The translations under genes were made by a program, and so were the position numbers. The notes below the pieces were generated by a model. The model was not told where the DNA came from and did no database searches. It saw only the letters and a list, made by a program, of their open reading frames with translations. DNA of 64,000 nt from Cyprinodon diabolis (Eukaryota; Chordata; Actinopteri; Cyprinodontiformes; Cyprinodontidae), in contig CM060072.1 of the NCBI GenBank assembly GCA_030533445.1, positions 20,897,767 through 20,961,766 on the forward strand, in the 5' to 3' direction. Positions 49,356 to 61,636 of the stretch are shown one piece after another. Each line of letters opens with the position of its first letter. Within the stretch, counting starts at the first letter, position 1.

Positions 49356-49370
49356 CCTGCAGGGGGCGCC
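49356..49370 (+). promoter_or_regulatory. CTCF-like motif at the ILK promoter
   Basis: CCTGCAGGGGGCGCC matches the CTCF core with one mismatch. It lies at the head of the presumed ILK 5' UTR exon. Confidence 0.4.
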
Positions 49371-49516
49371 GTTTCATTGTCCCAGGACGTGGCCCTTCGT
49401 GGGGAGACCTGGAGCGGATAGCGGGGCGTGGACTCCGAGCGATCAGTGGAGAGGAGACAGTGGAGGGTTCTCGGGTGGGGTGGGAAAAAAGAAAGAACTT
49501 CAAAAGATACTTACTG
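49371..49516 (+). promoter_or_regulatory. ilk: Presumed ILK 5' UTR exon
   Basis: A G+C-rich stretch in AT-rich DNA ends at a good donor site (TTACTG then GTAAGA). The next exon carries the start codon. The 5' boundary is a guess. Confidence 0.5.
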
Positions 49517-49943
49517 GTAAGACTTTCGATACTTTCTTTACGTTTGTTTAGGAAAATATTAGACATTTAGTTGCGGGTTTAACTGGGAGCTTTTAAAAGT
49601 GGGATTCATGGTCATCCAGAGGGTCCAGTGGGAGCCTACGTAGAAAGAAGGAAATGTTAGAAAGTTCAGTTATTTGTTGACTTCATCACATAGTTATTTT
49701 CTTGTCTTTAGTTGTAGATTATTTTATATCTTGTATTTTGTGTTAATAACACTAGAAAGAATGGCTTTAAGAGTGATGATTAATGAATATGCAATTTCAG
49801 TTCTCATTACCTGTAAAAGAAAACTACAAGAATTTAACTTTTTATTACATTTTTAAGAGAAAATATCCATTTACAGACTTCATTTTTCAGCTTTAGAATA
49901 AAGAAACAGCTGAAGGGATAAGCTTCCAGCCTGCAGCAGAAGA

Positions 49944-52900
49944 ATGGATGATATTTTCACACAGTGTCGAGAAGGAAACTCAGTTGCTGTCCGTCTGTGG
50001 CTGGACAACACAGAGAATGACCTCAACCTGGGGTGAGTCTATCTCTCACTCCCTCATGTGCATAACATGGGAGTAATGTTGGCACTGCAAGATATTTTGG
50101 GTCCAGTGGAATGTCTGTGCAAAGACAGGTAAACATGAGTCATTCAAAAAGGTTTGAATGACCAGAGGCGTAACCAGAACGTTTTTTATAAGGGCGGCCA
50201 AAACATCCATATTTTCTAAATAAAGAAACTATATTTTCCTACTGCCTTTCCTAACAAATTGAGGCATATATTTAAACATCCATAATTTCTAGATAAAAGG
50301 CATAGTGGATAAAACTTAGTTTTGAGTTCTGGGGCGTAAATCTTTTCCATTGTCATCGCTTACCTACTTGTATCAATAAACATTCTGCATAAAATGAATA
50401 TTTACAAACACTAATATCTACATAAATTGATTATTTTTTATGTTTTTATTAATATTGTTATTTATCTATGATTTCACTGAAGATTCCTAGATGACTTGCA
50501 GAGACACATTTTCTCTTTACCCCATATAATACAAAATCTATTTCTGAAAAGAGCATGAATTCCGTACTTATCATATTTGATGTTAGTATACTGATGTGAG
50601 TAATGAACCACAAAAAAATTTAATGTTTTGAATATTCCACTTGAAAGTATTACTGCTGCCACCATCTTTATTAAAGAGGAAAAAATGGTAGGGGTGGCCA
50701 CAGGGGTGGCCATGGGCAACCACTGGCCCCCCATCTAGCTACGCCCCTGTGAATGACATGGTGAGAATGTGATAAAAAAATATATATCCGGTATATTTCC
50801 ACATTTTCTTCATTTCCCATGATGGTTTGTCTCAGCATGTCAGTGGTTGTCATCAGAAAATAATACTTACATGCAAGCTGAGGTGGGTGGTAACTAGTGA
50901 CATTTACATAAAGCACTTTAAAAAAAAAGTACTTTAAGGAATAGATTTTATGCATCATTTTGCTTTTATTTAAGTAGAAATATGATAAAGAAGTGCTGCT
51001 TTTACTTGATATTTGGGAACTTTTTTGCCTATAATTCATCACACCTAGAGGAGTGTTGGCCTAGTGGAGGGGTAACAAATAAAAAATCAGCAGGGTCCGA
51101 ATAAAGAAAATCATTAAACAGTAAAGATCCAGAGACAGTTCATGGTTCATGTTGGTGAATCCTGCTTCACAGCAGCAGGTTGAGCCAAACCTACTCAAAA
51201 TATGCAGGGTCATCTTTGAGCACACCATTTTACTCTTCTGTCACCAGTTTACCGCAGTTCTTCCAGCAGTCCAAACTTTATCTGCTCACTCTTTCTCATC
51301 CTCTTCTCCATCTTTCCCATCTCCCAGCTTCCCACAGGTTTGCCTGCTGTGTCTAAAAGTTGGCTCACCGCAGTGACCCAGACTGACACAGCTCATTGGT
51401 TAATTTGTATCACATGTAGCCTGGTCCTGGACGCTACGGAAGGCTTTACCATATTGACAGGAGAAGCGGCGCAAGTGAAGTTAGACAATGTCGTCGGATA
51501 ACATGCTGTAATTTATAAATGTTTTGAATCAGGTTGAAGACTTCGTTTTCACTGGTTCCCTACACATTTTACAGATGACTGTGGGTTGTTTTTTTTGTCC
51601 GACTTGCCGTATCCGAAATACTGCCAAACTGGCGAACTACAAAAACCCTTCTTTGGAACAATTTCCTCCGCCTCTCCTTCATGTGCTCTGTGTTGTGGTT
51701 TGAGAGGGCGGCGCTTTGTGACGGCGTGCCTGGGTCCGCGATTGTGATTGGTTGGGAGAAGGTAGTGATTAGCATAAACCTACAAGATAGGCTACAATGA
51801 GAAGGAAGGAAAACTGCGTTTCTTTATCGAACTTTTATCGACGTTCTTTTTTTCTGTTGCGCCACACGTCTATCGATCGATATATATATATATCAAAAGA
51901 AGATTTACAATTTTCCACTATATCAGACTCACCACCTGGGTCGGCCTTAGGTAAACATATGACCAGAATGATTGACAATTAGGAGGACCACTTATTTTGA
52001 TGATCCACCCAGAATAAGAACATCCTCCACTTTTAACCTAATGTATTCCTAAATATATTTAACAGGCTCTGTAAACATCAACCTGCATTACCACTTGAAT
52101 GGCTCAAAAGGTTTCTCCAATTTGGTAAAGTTGCTTCTTTTAGACCTCTTTTTATAAAATTTTGGTCATATTGTGATAATCACCGAATAATGAAAAGCAA
52201 GTATATTCCTGTGATGGCAATGTATTAATATCCCTTGAAGATATTGATGCTTTTATCCATTATGTCTAATTACATACTGTACCTCATCATTTGTTGTAGC
52301 AAATCCTTTATGGGATGCCATCAAGTTTTCTGGCTTAGTCGTTGAAATGTATTCAGTGTTTGACACGCACCATGATACATCAAGAACCTTTTGCATCCTG
52401 TAGATCCCTAAGGTTGGGTGATAAGATGGTTTAAAACTGAAGAGGCAAAAGTGTTTACTAGAATGGCAGCCTGATTGTGGAACCCTCTCCTATGTTTAAT
52501 CCTTAAAGGTACACTATGCAACCGGTGTTGATTTTCCAGCGAGGCTCCCCCCAGAGGGCGAAAGTAAAAGTGCACTGTCGTAAATATGCACAGCTGTTCT
52601 CCTAGTTTCTCCGTCAAGCCAGGCGCGGTTGTTTTGAGCTTAGCAGACAGGCGAACCCAACGAATGACTAATGCTGCGTTCACACTGGACGCAGCTGGCG
52701 CGACAGAAGCAGCGAGTTTACATGCAAAGTCAATGGTTGACCCGCGTCAAAAGGTCCTGTGGCGCGTTTCAAGCAGCAAACGCGCTGCTGCTCGAGATGG
52801 AAAAATTGAATTTTTGCTGCTCGACGCGCCGCGTCAACCAATCAGAGAAGCTGATCAGGGAGCTGGCAGGGAGAGAGACACAGCGCTGATGATCAGAGCG

Positions 52901-55900
52901 CTATGATCACTCCTCTTAAACAGTTTATTGACGCCTAAATTAACTTAAAATGCAGAAATCTCCCGGCAGAATAGGTTGGCTTTTATTATCCTGCTGCCTG
53001 CAGTTTGGATTATTTAGATGAAAAACACCTACCAGCTGCCGCGGTGAACCGCGAGGAGGCGACCCGGCCAGAAGCTGCTGATGAAGGGATTTCTACTGTC
53101 GGCGCACCGCTGGTATGTGGGGGTCTGAGCGGCTCCAACAGAAAAAATATTGGAAGGCAGGATTATAATCTGAATGAACTGACTGCACTGATTACGTTTT
53201 CAGGTGTATTTTCTCACTTAAAAACATATTAAAACTACTTTATTCCCACTGATCACAGCAAATATAGCTGCAAGGCAGAGAAAGGATAGTGAAGCTCCGC
53301 CCAACGCGCGTCAGACACACTTTTGCACCGCGCAGGCAGAGCAGCAAAGCTGCTTCAGCCGCGCGTCAGAACTAACTGGTACAAGCAGTAAAAATGAAGC
53401 AGCAGACGCGATTTTGCTGCTTTTGCTGCGTCCGGTGTGAAAGCAGCACTGCACAAAGATTGCCACTGTGCTAGCAACGAGCATGCTTTTAACTGGGGGC
53501 GTGTAGCAGTTCTCGCCGTAAAGCAAGACCGACTCTCGCAAGACTTCTTAGCCCGTGGGTGCGGGTCGGTGCTCCTGCAATTGCAAGTGCGGTATTTCCC
53601 CCACAGACCACCAGGGCGGCCGAGAATACCTTTGTTCAACCTGAAATGACTCATTTAATCATCCAAAACGTTATGGAACACATTAATTAACTGAAAAATG
53701 TTGCATAGTGTGCCTTTAAACAAAACAAAAACCTCTTTTATAAACTTTATCATGGTTGATAAGTTTTTTAGATGAGGCGTTTTTGTCTTAGCTCCTTATA
53801 TTTATGCCTAACATATACCCATATATTGGTAATAATAATGTCAAATCTAAATAAATTAAGATAGAGCAACTATGTTTTTTTATGTTTTTTTTAAATGAGG
53901 GTCAACCTTTGTTTCTTAATTGAGGTCCCAGGACTCAGTTGCCTCTTTTCTTATTCTCTTTAATAGAAGGAGTGAAAAAAAAAAAAAACTCTCCTCTAAA
54001 GACCCTGGTTATCTCATTCTTGGACCCAGCCATATATGTACAGTTTTTTGACGTTCAGGCCCGCGCCTGCTGCTGGTCAACCACGCAACAGCCAAGTCCA
54101 TTTCCTCTGCTTAGCTCCATACAGGGCCAAGCCCATGGCTGACAGAACTTCTCAGGCAGCTCCCCTACTGTCTCGTATAAACAAATGAATAAGCAGTCAT
54201 TATGATGAAGGCCTTCTTTGGCTGCTACTCTGAGGAAGCCCAGCTATGTGAAGCGGCTCTTCTGTCCCACTCAGAATGCCAAAAAAAAAAAAAAAAAAAC
54301 GTTCAATGAAGGTATTATGTGACGTCGGGATAATAAGTTGGAACTGAAAGTGGCAGCCAGCGGCGCATTAAATTACCACTCTGCCTCTAGAAGCAAGTGA
54401 CACAGGAAAACACATTAAAAAAAGCAGACGTAGAAAGAATGTGTAGCTCAGAGTATTTTCCACTCTGTCATTCCTGTGTTTTTTCCCTTGTTACTTTATT
54501 TAGCCCACAGGCTGGGTTAGTCTATGAGCTGTCTGTCCACAGTGAGGACAGAGAGTGAGTCTAACTGCTCTTTCAATTCACTGTAAGCTTCTATTTCCTA
54601 AAAGCCTCCTCTATTTTTATTGTTCAGCTGAATGCAGAGTTTGTGGCTTCATAAGGATTTGTGAGAAACAGCAGCCTGCAGACTGTGGGTCAGTCAGTGT
54701 AATGAGCCTGGAGACGGAGAGCCCCGTCTAACACCGGCTCCTCGCAGACTGCAAGCGGTCATGTATACGCCATGACTGTGTCCTTGCACATGTTAGCAGG
54801 CATTCCAGCTGGCGAAGACATGTTTATCACCTGGCCAATCATCAGATGGGAAGAGGCAGCAGGCACAGAGAGGAAGCATGTGCTTAAGTCTAAATAAAGA
54901 TTAGTGCCTGAACCTCTGTCAGAGGGTAAACCACACGGAGAGTGTTTTGTTAGTGGAGAAATGCAGTGTTAGCAGAACCCAGATGTTTTTTTTATGGTGT
55001 TGTCATTTTTATTTTTTATTGATACTGTGTACCATATTAAGAAATATACATATTTTTGGGAATACATTTTTTAAGGCTATAAAGTGTGTAAGAGATTTTT
55101 CTAATACAAATGCATTCTCTTTTAAATGTATAGAGGACAATCTTTTATTTCCGGGTGGATCATCTCAATAAGTGGTCCTCCTAATTGTCAATCATTCTGG
55201 TGATATGTTTGCGTAAGGCCGTCCTACGTGCCGTCCCGTTAGCTAACATTTTCTGTGCATGCGCACTTTATTGAAGCTCACCTTTCTCAACACGGTTCTT
55301 TGAAAATGGCAGACGGTCATAAGAGAAAAAGTGTCTACGAAGTTTATGAGAAGAAAAGAAAGGCCTCAGAAGAGGCAGATATATCCCAGAATGCTTTGTG
55401 CAAAGAGCTCTCTTTGCAAAGCATTATAGGATTTGCTGTCATATCTGCCTTCTGTCGCCATAGACTGTCAATACCCGACAGCGGCGACTAACATCAAAGA
55501 TGCCGCAGGCACGGCGCGGTGGAGATAGAGTTATGTGACCAACGAGGAGCAAAAAGCAGTGATCATTTGCTAAGATTAATTGAGTTTGCTTTAAAGTCCA
55601 CTATATAGTTCTCGCTCTATATAGTACGACGGAGTATTAGGGCCACACATGAAGAGAAAAAATATTTTTGCCATGACGAGATTAAACTCGACATTAAACT
55701 CAACATTTCGAGAATAAAGTTGAAATGTCATGTTGAGTTTAATCTCGACGTGTCGACAATAAAGTTGAAATTAGTTCAAGAGAGCCAACCGCTGCACAGG
55801 ATACATGCACAGAATCAGATATGCCTTGTGTAGATGATTTGGTCAAATTGTACTTTCTGTGATGATTATACAGTTATACAGTTGCAGCACGTCAAAGACT

Positions 55901-58900
55901 ACCTTCACTCTTAAAACGCAGACTGCAGCTGTGGAGCGCGGGTGCTCTTTTCTCCAAACTTTGGAATGTCGAGATTAAAGTCGCCACGATATATCAACTT
56001 TATTCTCGAAATGACGAGTTTAAAGTCGACACGTCGAGATTAAACTCAACATGACATTTCAACTTTATTCTCGAAATGTTGAGATTAAACTCGACGTGTC
56101 GACTTTAAAGTCGACACGTCGAGTTTAATCTCGTCATGGCAAAAATATTTTTTCTCTTCATGTGTGGCCCTAATACTCCGTCGTAATATAGTGATTAAGG
56201 GATTAGGGCAGATGTTCATTCACGGTAAGCCTGTATGAGCTATGAGAAAAGCAACTTTTAAACAGAGCGTGCACGAGGAGAAATTGGGAGCAGGTACATG
56301 GTTATGTATGTGCATTTTTTTTCAAAGTGGAGAGGGAAAAATTTGCGAAAATCCTCCACAATACCTTTAATTTACACAGAAATGTTTATTTTTTTATTTT
56401 CTTCACATGGGGATCAAGGTAGCGGGAATATTTTTTTTCTTCTCTTATTACCGTAAATGAAATCATGATTTGAAAACTGCTTTTTGTATTTTTCCAGCTT
56501 ATTGGTGTCTATAATTACATTTATTTATTTTTCTTTTTTGACATTTAAGTGGGAAAGAAATGCAAACCATAACCTGACAGGGACAAACTTTTTTCCCTGC
56601 ACTGAATTTCATTAAAATCTTAGCAAAGACTATCTTTTTTGTTGTGTTTTTAACATTAGTGGGGGGTTTTTTAAGGTCTGGTTCTGGTTTGTATGAGATA
56701 TGTTTTGGCTTAAGATTTTTCCATAAAGAACTGTGGATCATTTTAATCAGAAGAGAGAAGATAGCCATCTCAGCCATGGAGGAATGTGCTTTTCTTTACC
56801 TAAGCACAACATGCTCCTGGTTTTCATTCTGTTTTAGATCACTGGCCAGTACCTTACTGTGCATTCTCAACTGAGAGAACAGTATTTCACATTTTCCAGA
56901 CGTCAGAACTCCCCCTACTACTTCTGTCTTCTTCCACATTATGGATAAATATTTCATATGAAGAAGTCATCACATTGCCTTTGTTTAGGGGGGCATTTGC
57001 TGCAAATAATGAGCTGTTTGAACTTCTCTTTGTACCTTGTGTGACTGACATTCTACCAGGGGTTGATCTGTTGGATTTTTTTTGTGTGTGTGTGTGAAAA
57101 TAATGCTGCTGTTTTTTATAGAACACGGTTCATTTCAGTCTTTTTTATTGTTAAGGAGGTTAAACTATTTAAGCTTCATTAGTCTTTATTTTCATTATAG
57201 ACTTTTGAGGATATGTCTCTTTTCTTCCTGACCAAGAATATAGTTCTCCTGCTAAAGTCCAGACTTTTTATATTCTCGTTTTTTCCGGACTTTCAATGGC
57301 TAATTGATTTTTTTCTTCTTAAAGAGTTGTTCTTTGAACAGCTTGTAATTCGTTTGGCAGTTTTAGTACCTAAAAAGAAATGTTCTTCACACTAAAAGAA
57401 CTTTAATTGCTTCTGTCTGTGTGTTTGAATGTTATGTAGTCAGATAAATAGAAATATATGACCCCCACCGCCTTGTTTGATTCTTATACTCTGGTTTGTT
57501 AGAGACGATCACGGCTTTAGCCCGCTCCACTGGGCGTGCAGAGAAGGGAGGAGCGGCGTAGTCGATATGCTTATCATGAGAGGGGCACGAATCAACGTGA
57601 TGAACCGTGGAGATGACACACCTTTACATCTGGCTGCGAGCCATGGACACAGAGACATTCTGGCTAAGGTTTGTTGTCTTTTTTTAATACCCAGCCTGAC
57701 CGTTTATGTTTATTTGCACTGTCTGTACCTGATTTTGGTCGTTCCGGTTCCTGACTTTCTGACATGTAAATGGCAGCTGATTCAGTGCAAAGCGGACCCC
57801 AATACAGTCAATGAGCACGGGAACACCCCACTGCATTACGCCTGCTTCTGGGGCCATGATGAAGTAGCTGAGGTGCAGCACTCTACACCAACACACTTTT
57901 AACATCCCTCTTTGGTGACATCTATTGGCAAAAATCGCCCTCTTATGGGCAGAGACTGCTACTGCAGCAAAACCTGTTCCCTTTATGATCACATTTAAAG
58001 CATACAGAATTAAACACATAAATAAATCTTATTATTTTATGTATCTAAAGTGATATCTGTCGTTAGGACTTGGTAACCCACGGCGCCCAGGTGTGTGTGT
58101 GTAACAGATATGGGCAGACCCCTCTGGATAAAGCTAAACCTCACTTAAAACAGTTGCTGCAAGGTCAGACTTGATTTACAGATTTAATTCTTTTTGTACA
58201 TGAATACAATCACAAAAGCAAGCTAACAGTTTCTGTTATATTTCTCAGAGAAGGCAGAGAAAATGGGCCAGAATATGTCCAAAATCCCATATAAGGAAAC
58301 CTTCTGGAAGGGTACAATGAGGACGCGACCTCGTGAGTAACGTTTCTCTGATACGATGGGAGCAAAGTGTGATTTTAAATTAGAACGTGTATTTTATTAT
58401 TTTTCCTCTTGTATTTTCTCTCACAGGTAACGGCACACTTAACAAGAAGGCCGGTATTGATTATAAGCAGCTCTCACTCCTGGCAAAGATCAATGAGAAT
58501 CAATCTGGAGAGGTCAGCTACTTTCTGCCTTTAAATTCTGTTTGACAGTCTTTTTTTAGCTGCTCCAGCTGATCACAGCAGGGTTTGCTCTACTTTTAGC
58601 TATGGCAGGGCCGCTGGCAAGGGGATGAGATTGTGGTGAAGGTACTGCATGTGAGAGACTGGACCAGCAGGAAGAGCAGAGACTTCAACGAGGAGCATCC
58701 AAAACTCAGGTAATTTACAACTAGACTCTTGATATTTAGGACCCAGACCTCATGCATTATTATTTCATTAAACATTTAATTGGAATATTCTTTCAACCAT
58801 CTACGAAATACAGATATGAATTGGTACATTTGGTGCAAAATACATTTTTGAATTGGTTTCACAAGTTTAAATTGTCTGTAGTTTTCTCTACTTCATAAAT

Positions 58901-59653
58901 GCTCATAACGATTCAGATTCAAATGTTTTTCAAAGCTTTTGCTGTCACCACCTAGCGTTTGACAAAAATCTGGCCAGATACTTGACCACTATTTTGACAC
59001 AGTTGGTACGTTTTCTTTTAGAATAATTGCTCTAAGCATAATCCACAACAGTGTTGAGGTTAGGTTAGCATTCTAGACTTTTCCATTTACGGTTCATTTT
59101 GTATCAAGTTTCAACTTTACACCGATTTGACCCAAATTCCCAGCCTCAGATAAAGGAAACTAGTTTGGATATTAAACAATAACCCAGAAACAACCAGTAC
59201 TTGTCATAAACTGGAAGCTGCATGAGCCCCACTGTTCCTTTCTGAGGTGAACAGAGTTCTATGTGAAGTTAGAGAATGCCAAGCAAAAATAGGGTCAAAT
59301 AAATAACTTTGCAGCTTATCGATCAAAAACATCTCATACCTTCTGAAGAAAAAGTGTTTCAGTCAAATGATGCAAAGATTGTGATGTTTTGGCAAAATGA
59401 AACTAAAGGGTTTTGGAAGAGTCAGGCTAGATGTTTTTGATCTAAAAATGGCTTAACACAATGTCGAGCACAATGGACAATGGTGGCAGTATCATGCTCT
59501 TGTTAAAAAGGATTACTATATATATATGTATACATATATATATATATATGTATATATATATCTATACATATATATGTATACATATATCTATATATATGTA
59601 TACATATATATATATATATATATATATATGTATACATATATATATATATATGT

Positions 59654-59709
<56 letters not shown>

Positions 59710-61636
59710 ATCCTTTTTAACAATCCTAAGCTTTCCTAACCTTAAGCTTTCCCTGCCAGCATTTTACACCCTGCAGTTATGTGCTGGATTATCTCAAGGG
59801 CCTCTTTGCACAGTCTGCACCATGGGTCTTGTCTGGTGCAAATGTGTGTATTTAAGCTGCAAATTCTAACTTGACTATGGGGATCAAGTTGCTTGTTTTG
59901 TAATCACTCCACATCCTGAAAAGAACACTCAAATCATTAAAAGCAGAAAATAAATATGAAATGTACAAAATGACCCCTAATTCACACAGAATGTGGATGT
60001 GCACTCAGTCTGTAGAGGCTGTGAAAAGTTAGATTCATTTTTAAAAAAAAGCATTTTTATCTGGGTCAGTGGTCAAAACCACTCTGGTTTTGGTACAAAA
60101 TGTTGGTGCCACAAAGAAAAGGTGGTTCATAGTTTGACTTTGTTTTGTTTCTGTAATAGGGATCTATGCTTTTAAATTCTGTTGTCATTTTCTTTGCTCT
60201 TTTTGTCATCATGCTCAAATAGATAAATGTGAGTTTGCTCAAAGCTAAACCAATTCTAACTCCAATTTGCCCAGAGAAGCACATCAATAAACCATCCTAT
60301 AAAGTGTACTCTCAGCTGTGTTTGCAGTTCCTTGCATGCACCCAAAGCAGACTCCTGCATCAAAATAGCCATAGACAACATAAAACAAAGCATGTTTTAC
60401 TTTTCCAACATCCTGACCATGTTTAATCAGCGTTTCCCATCTCAGAGACTCATTAGGCTAAAAGGGAAAAAAAAACAGAAAAGAACGAGAGAAACCTTTA
60501 AACTTGCCAAGTCAAAGAAACCCCGCTGGAAAGGCACAGCTGTGTTCTTACTTTAATGTGAGCCTCAGTTCTTCTTTTGCTTTCTTTTAAGAATGTATGC
60601 TCAAATAAAAGCACTTGGGCCTGACTTGAATTTTTCAAAAATGAAAGAGTTTCTGTTAATGAGGTATAAAACTTAACTTAAAAAGGCTCTAGATCATACA
60701 AGTGTAATATTAGTTATATATTTCGTTATAGTTTCATCCCTATGGCCTAGAGTAAAATGTAATATTATGTTAACACAGCAGAACCGCTTTTAGGTGTTTC
60801 TCTTTGTACATTTGTAGGATCTTTTCTCATCCAAACATTCTGCCTGTGCTTGGGGCATGTCAGTCGCCTCCTTCTCCTCACCCAATCATCATTACCCATT
60901 ACATGCCTTACGGATCTCTCTACACCATACTCCACCAGGGCACAAGTAAGTTGTTTGCTTTAATTCGAAATTAAACATAATGGCGTTTTTTTTTTTTTAT
61001 GCACCCAATTATTTTCAAACATTTATTTTTTAACATCTTCACTAAGCTACAATATTTCAGTTATTCTATCATTTTAAGCACAGAAATGTTAGAAATTAAA
61101 GCAGATGGTCACTGAAACCCCGCTGAAACAAGTGAGGAAGGTAAGCCATGAAAAGTCAAGATGAGTCAAAGGTCAAAGTTTTGTATAAGAAAAAAAAAAA
61201 GTGGACAAGCAGGACCGTTTTAAAACATAGCTTTGGAAGATTCAGTTCGGGATTAGGACTTCAACAGCCATCACAGACAGACATGTCTTAGATACTGTAT
61301 AAACAACTGTTGCATTTCTTATCAAAGTTTCTGGAGTTGCACCAGAATACAGATCTCACCCTTCATTCCTATAACCTGTGAAAACTCTTTTCATAAGAAA
61401 ATAACATTCATGGGATAAGTATTCTTTTCTGTTTTTTTTTTTTCAAATTACATTTTTGTCATCAGTTGTTTCGGTATGTTGCCTGAAATGTTTCTGTTTC
61501 TTTGGCTTTCTCAGCCCTAGTGGTCGACCAAAGCCAAGCGGTCAAGTTTGCTCTGGACATTGCCAGCGGCATGGCGTTTCTCCACACCTTAGAGCCTATG
61601 GTTTCACGGCTTTACCTCAATAGTAAGCATATCATG
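49944..61636 (+). CDS. ilk: Integrin-linked kinase (ILK), codons 1-326
   Basis: Exons are 49944-50032, 57503-57668, 57777-57872, 58067-58163, 58249-58332, 58427-58512, 58600-58709, 60818-60945 and 61515-61636, joined in frame. It starts [18 protein letters not shown]. Ankyrin repeats fill roughly residues 33-170 ([44 protein letters not shown]). KMGQN..IPYK..FWKG follows, then the pseudokinase domain with R211 and K220 at the human positions and [10 protein letters not shown]. Numbering equals human ILK throughout. ILK binds PINCH through its ankyrin repeats and parvin and integrin tails through the pseudokinase domain, linking adhesions to actin. The last 126 or so codons lie beyond 64000. 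Residues 314-326 ([13 protein letters not shown]) and the ankyrin segment CVCNRYGQ differ from the highly conserved vertebrate form. Confidence 0.95.
50163..50749. mobile_element. hAT-like MITE
   Basis: Ends CAGAGGCGTAACCAGA and the complement of CAGGGGCGTAGCTAGA bound 587 bp. Both sides carry the exact 8-bp duplication TGAATGAC (50155-50162 and 50750-50757), the hAT hallmark. It lies in the first coding intron of ILK. Confidence 0.88.
50758..51937. other. ILK intron 1, unclassified
   Basis: No exon is seen. From about 51410 the DNA is richer in CpG and looks repeat-derived. Confidence 0.4.
51938..52011 (-). repeat. Element end, inverted partner of 55153-55228
   Basis: CGGCCTTAGGTAAACATATG then ACCAGAATGATTGACAATTA then GGAGGACCACTTATTTTGAT to GATCCACCC. 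The reverse complement recurs at 55153-55228 with a few changes. Confidence 0.8.
52503..53719. mobile_element. TTAA-flanked element, host of a nested insertion
   Basis: TTAA at 52503-52506 is followed by AGGTACACTATGCAAC. The complement of AGGCACACTATGCAAC ends before TTAA at 53716-53719. A TTAA duplication is typical of piggyBac or Kolobok elements. Without the inner element its body is about 440 bp. Confidence 0.72.
52672..53448. mobile_element. Inner element nested in 52503-53719
   Basis: Inverted ends TGCTGCGTTCACACTGGACG and the complement of TGCTGCTTTCACACCGGACG bound about 777 bp. TAA precedes the left end, but the right flank is CTG, so the target duplication is not intact. The GTTCACACT core resembles the Harbinger-like element at 62689. 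The interior is CpG-rich with several GCAGC/GCGTC subterminal repeats. Confidence 0.7.
53720..55152. other. ILK intron 1, mostly unique
   Basis: No exon is seen. An A-run lies at about 54281-54299. The part 54460-54870 is of balanced composition and not obviously repetitive. Confidence 0.4.
55153..55228 (+). repeat. Element end, inverted partner of 51938-52011
   Basis: GGGTGGATCATCTCAATAAG then TGGTCCTCCTAATTGTCAAT and CATTCTGGTGATATGTTTGC to AAGGCCG. The interior of this element would run rightwards from here. Confidence 0.8.
55305..55491 (+). pseudogene. Possible transposon-borne ORF start
   Basis: The frame starts [20 protein letters not shown], a basic N-terminus, and ends after 62 codons. 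Its second half runs through an imperfect hairpin (GAGGCAGATATATCCCAG to CATATCTGCCTTCT). It follows an element end at 55153 and is probably part of that element. Function unknown. Confidence 0.3.
55625..56185. mobile_element. Palindromic MITE with 68-bp perfect ends
   Basis: The first 68 bp, starting TACGACGGAGTATTAGGGCC, recur exactly in reverse complement at the other end. ATATAG flanks both sides (55619-55624 and 56186-56191). Inside lie further direct and inverted repeats of GTCGAGATTAAA, TTCGAGAATAAAGTTGAAAT and GTCGACACGTCGA blocks around an approximately 200-bp unique centre. The superfamily is unknown. Confidence 0.88.
56192..57502. other. ILK intron 1, 3' end
   Basis: AT-rich intronic DNA. 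The open frames here have no coding support. Confidence 0.4.
59501..59722. repeat. 222-bp AT-rich palindrome
   Basis: TGTTAAAAAGGATTACTATA at 59501 is mirrored exactly by TATAGTAATCCTTTTTAACA ending at 59722. Between them lie TA runs broken by repeated TATGTATACATA blocks, themselves palindromic. It lies in the ILK intron between 58709 and 60818. Confidence 0.93.

Noticed and set aside
59461..59739. Open frames rich in Ile/Tyr
   Set aside because: They are translations of the AT palindrome.
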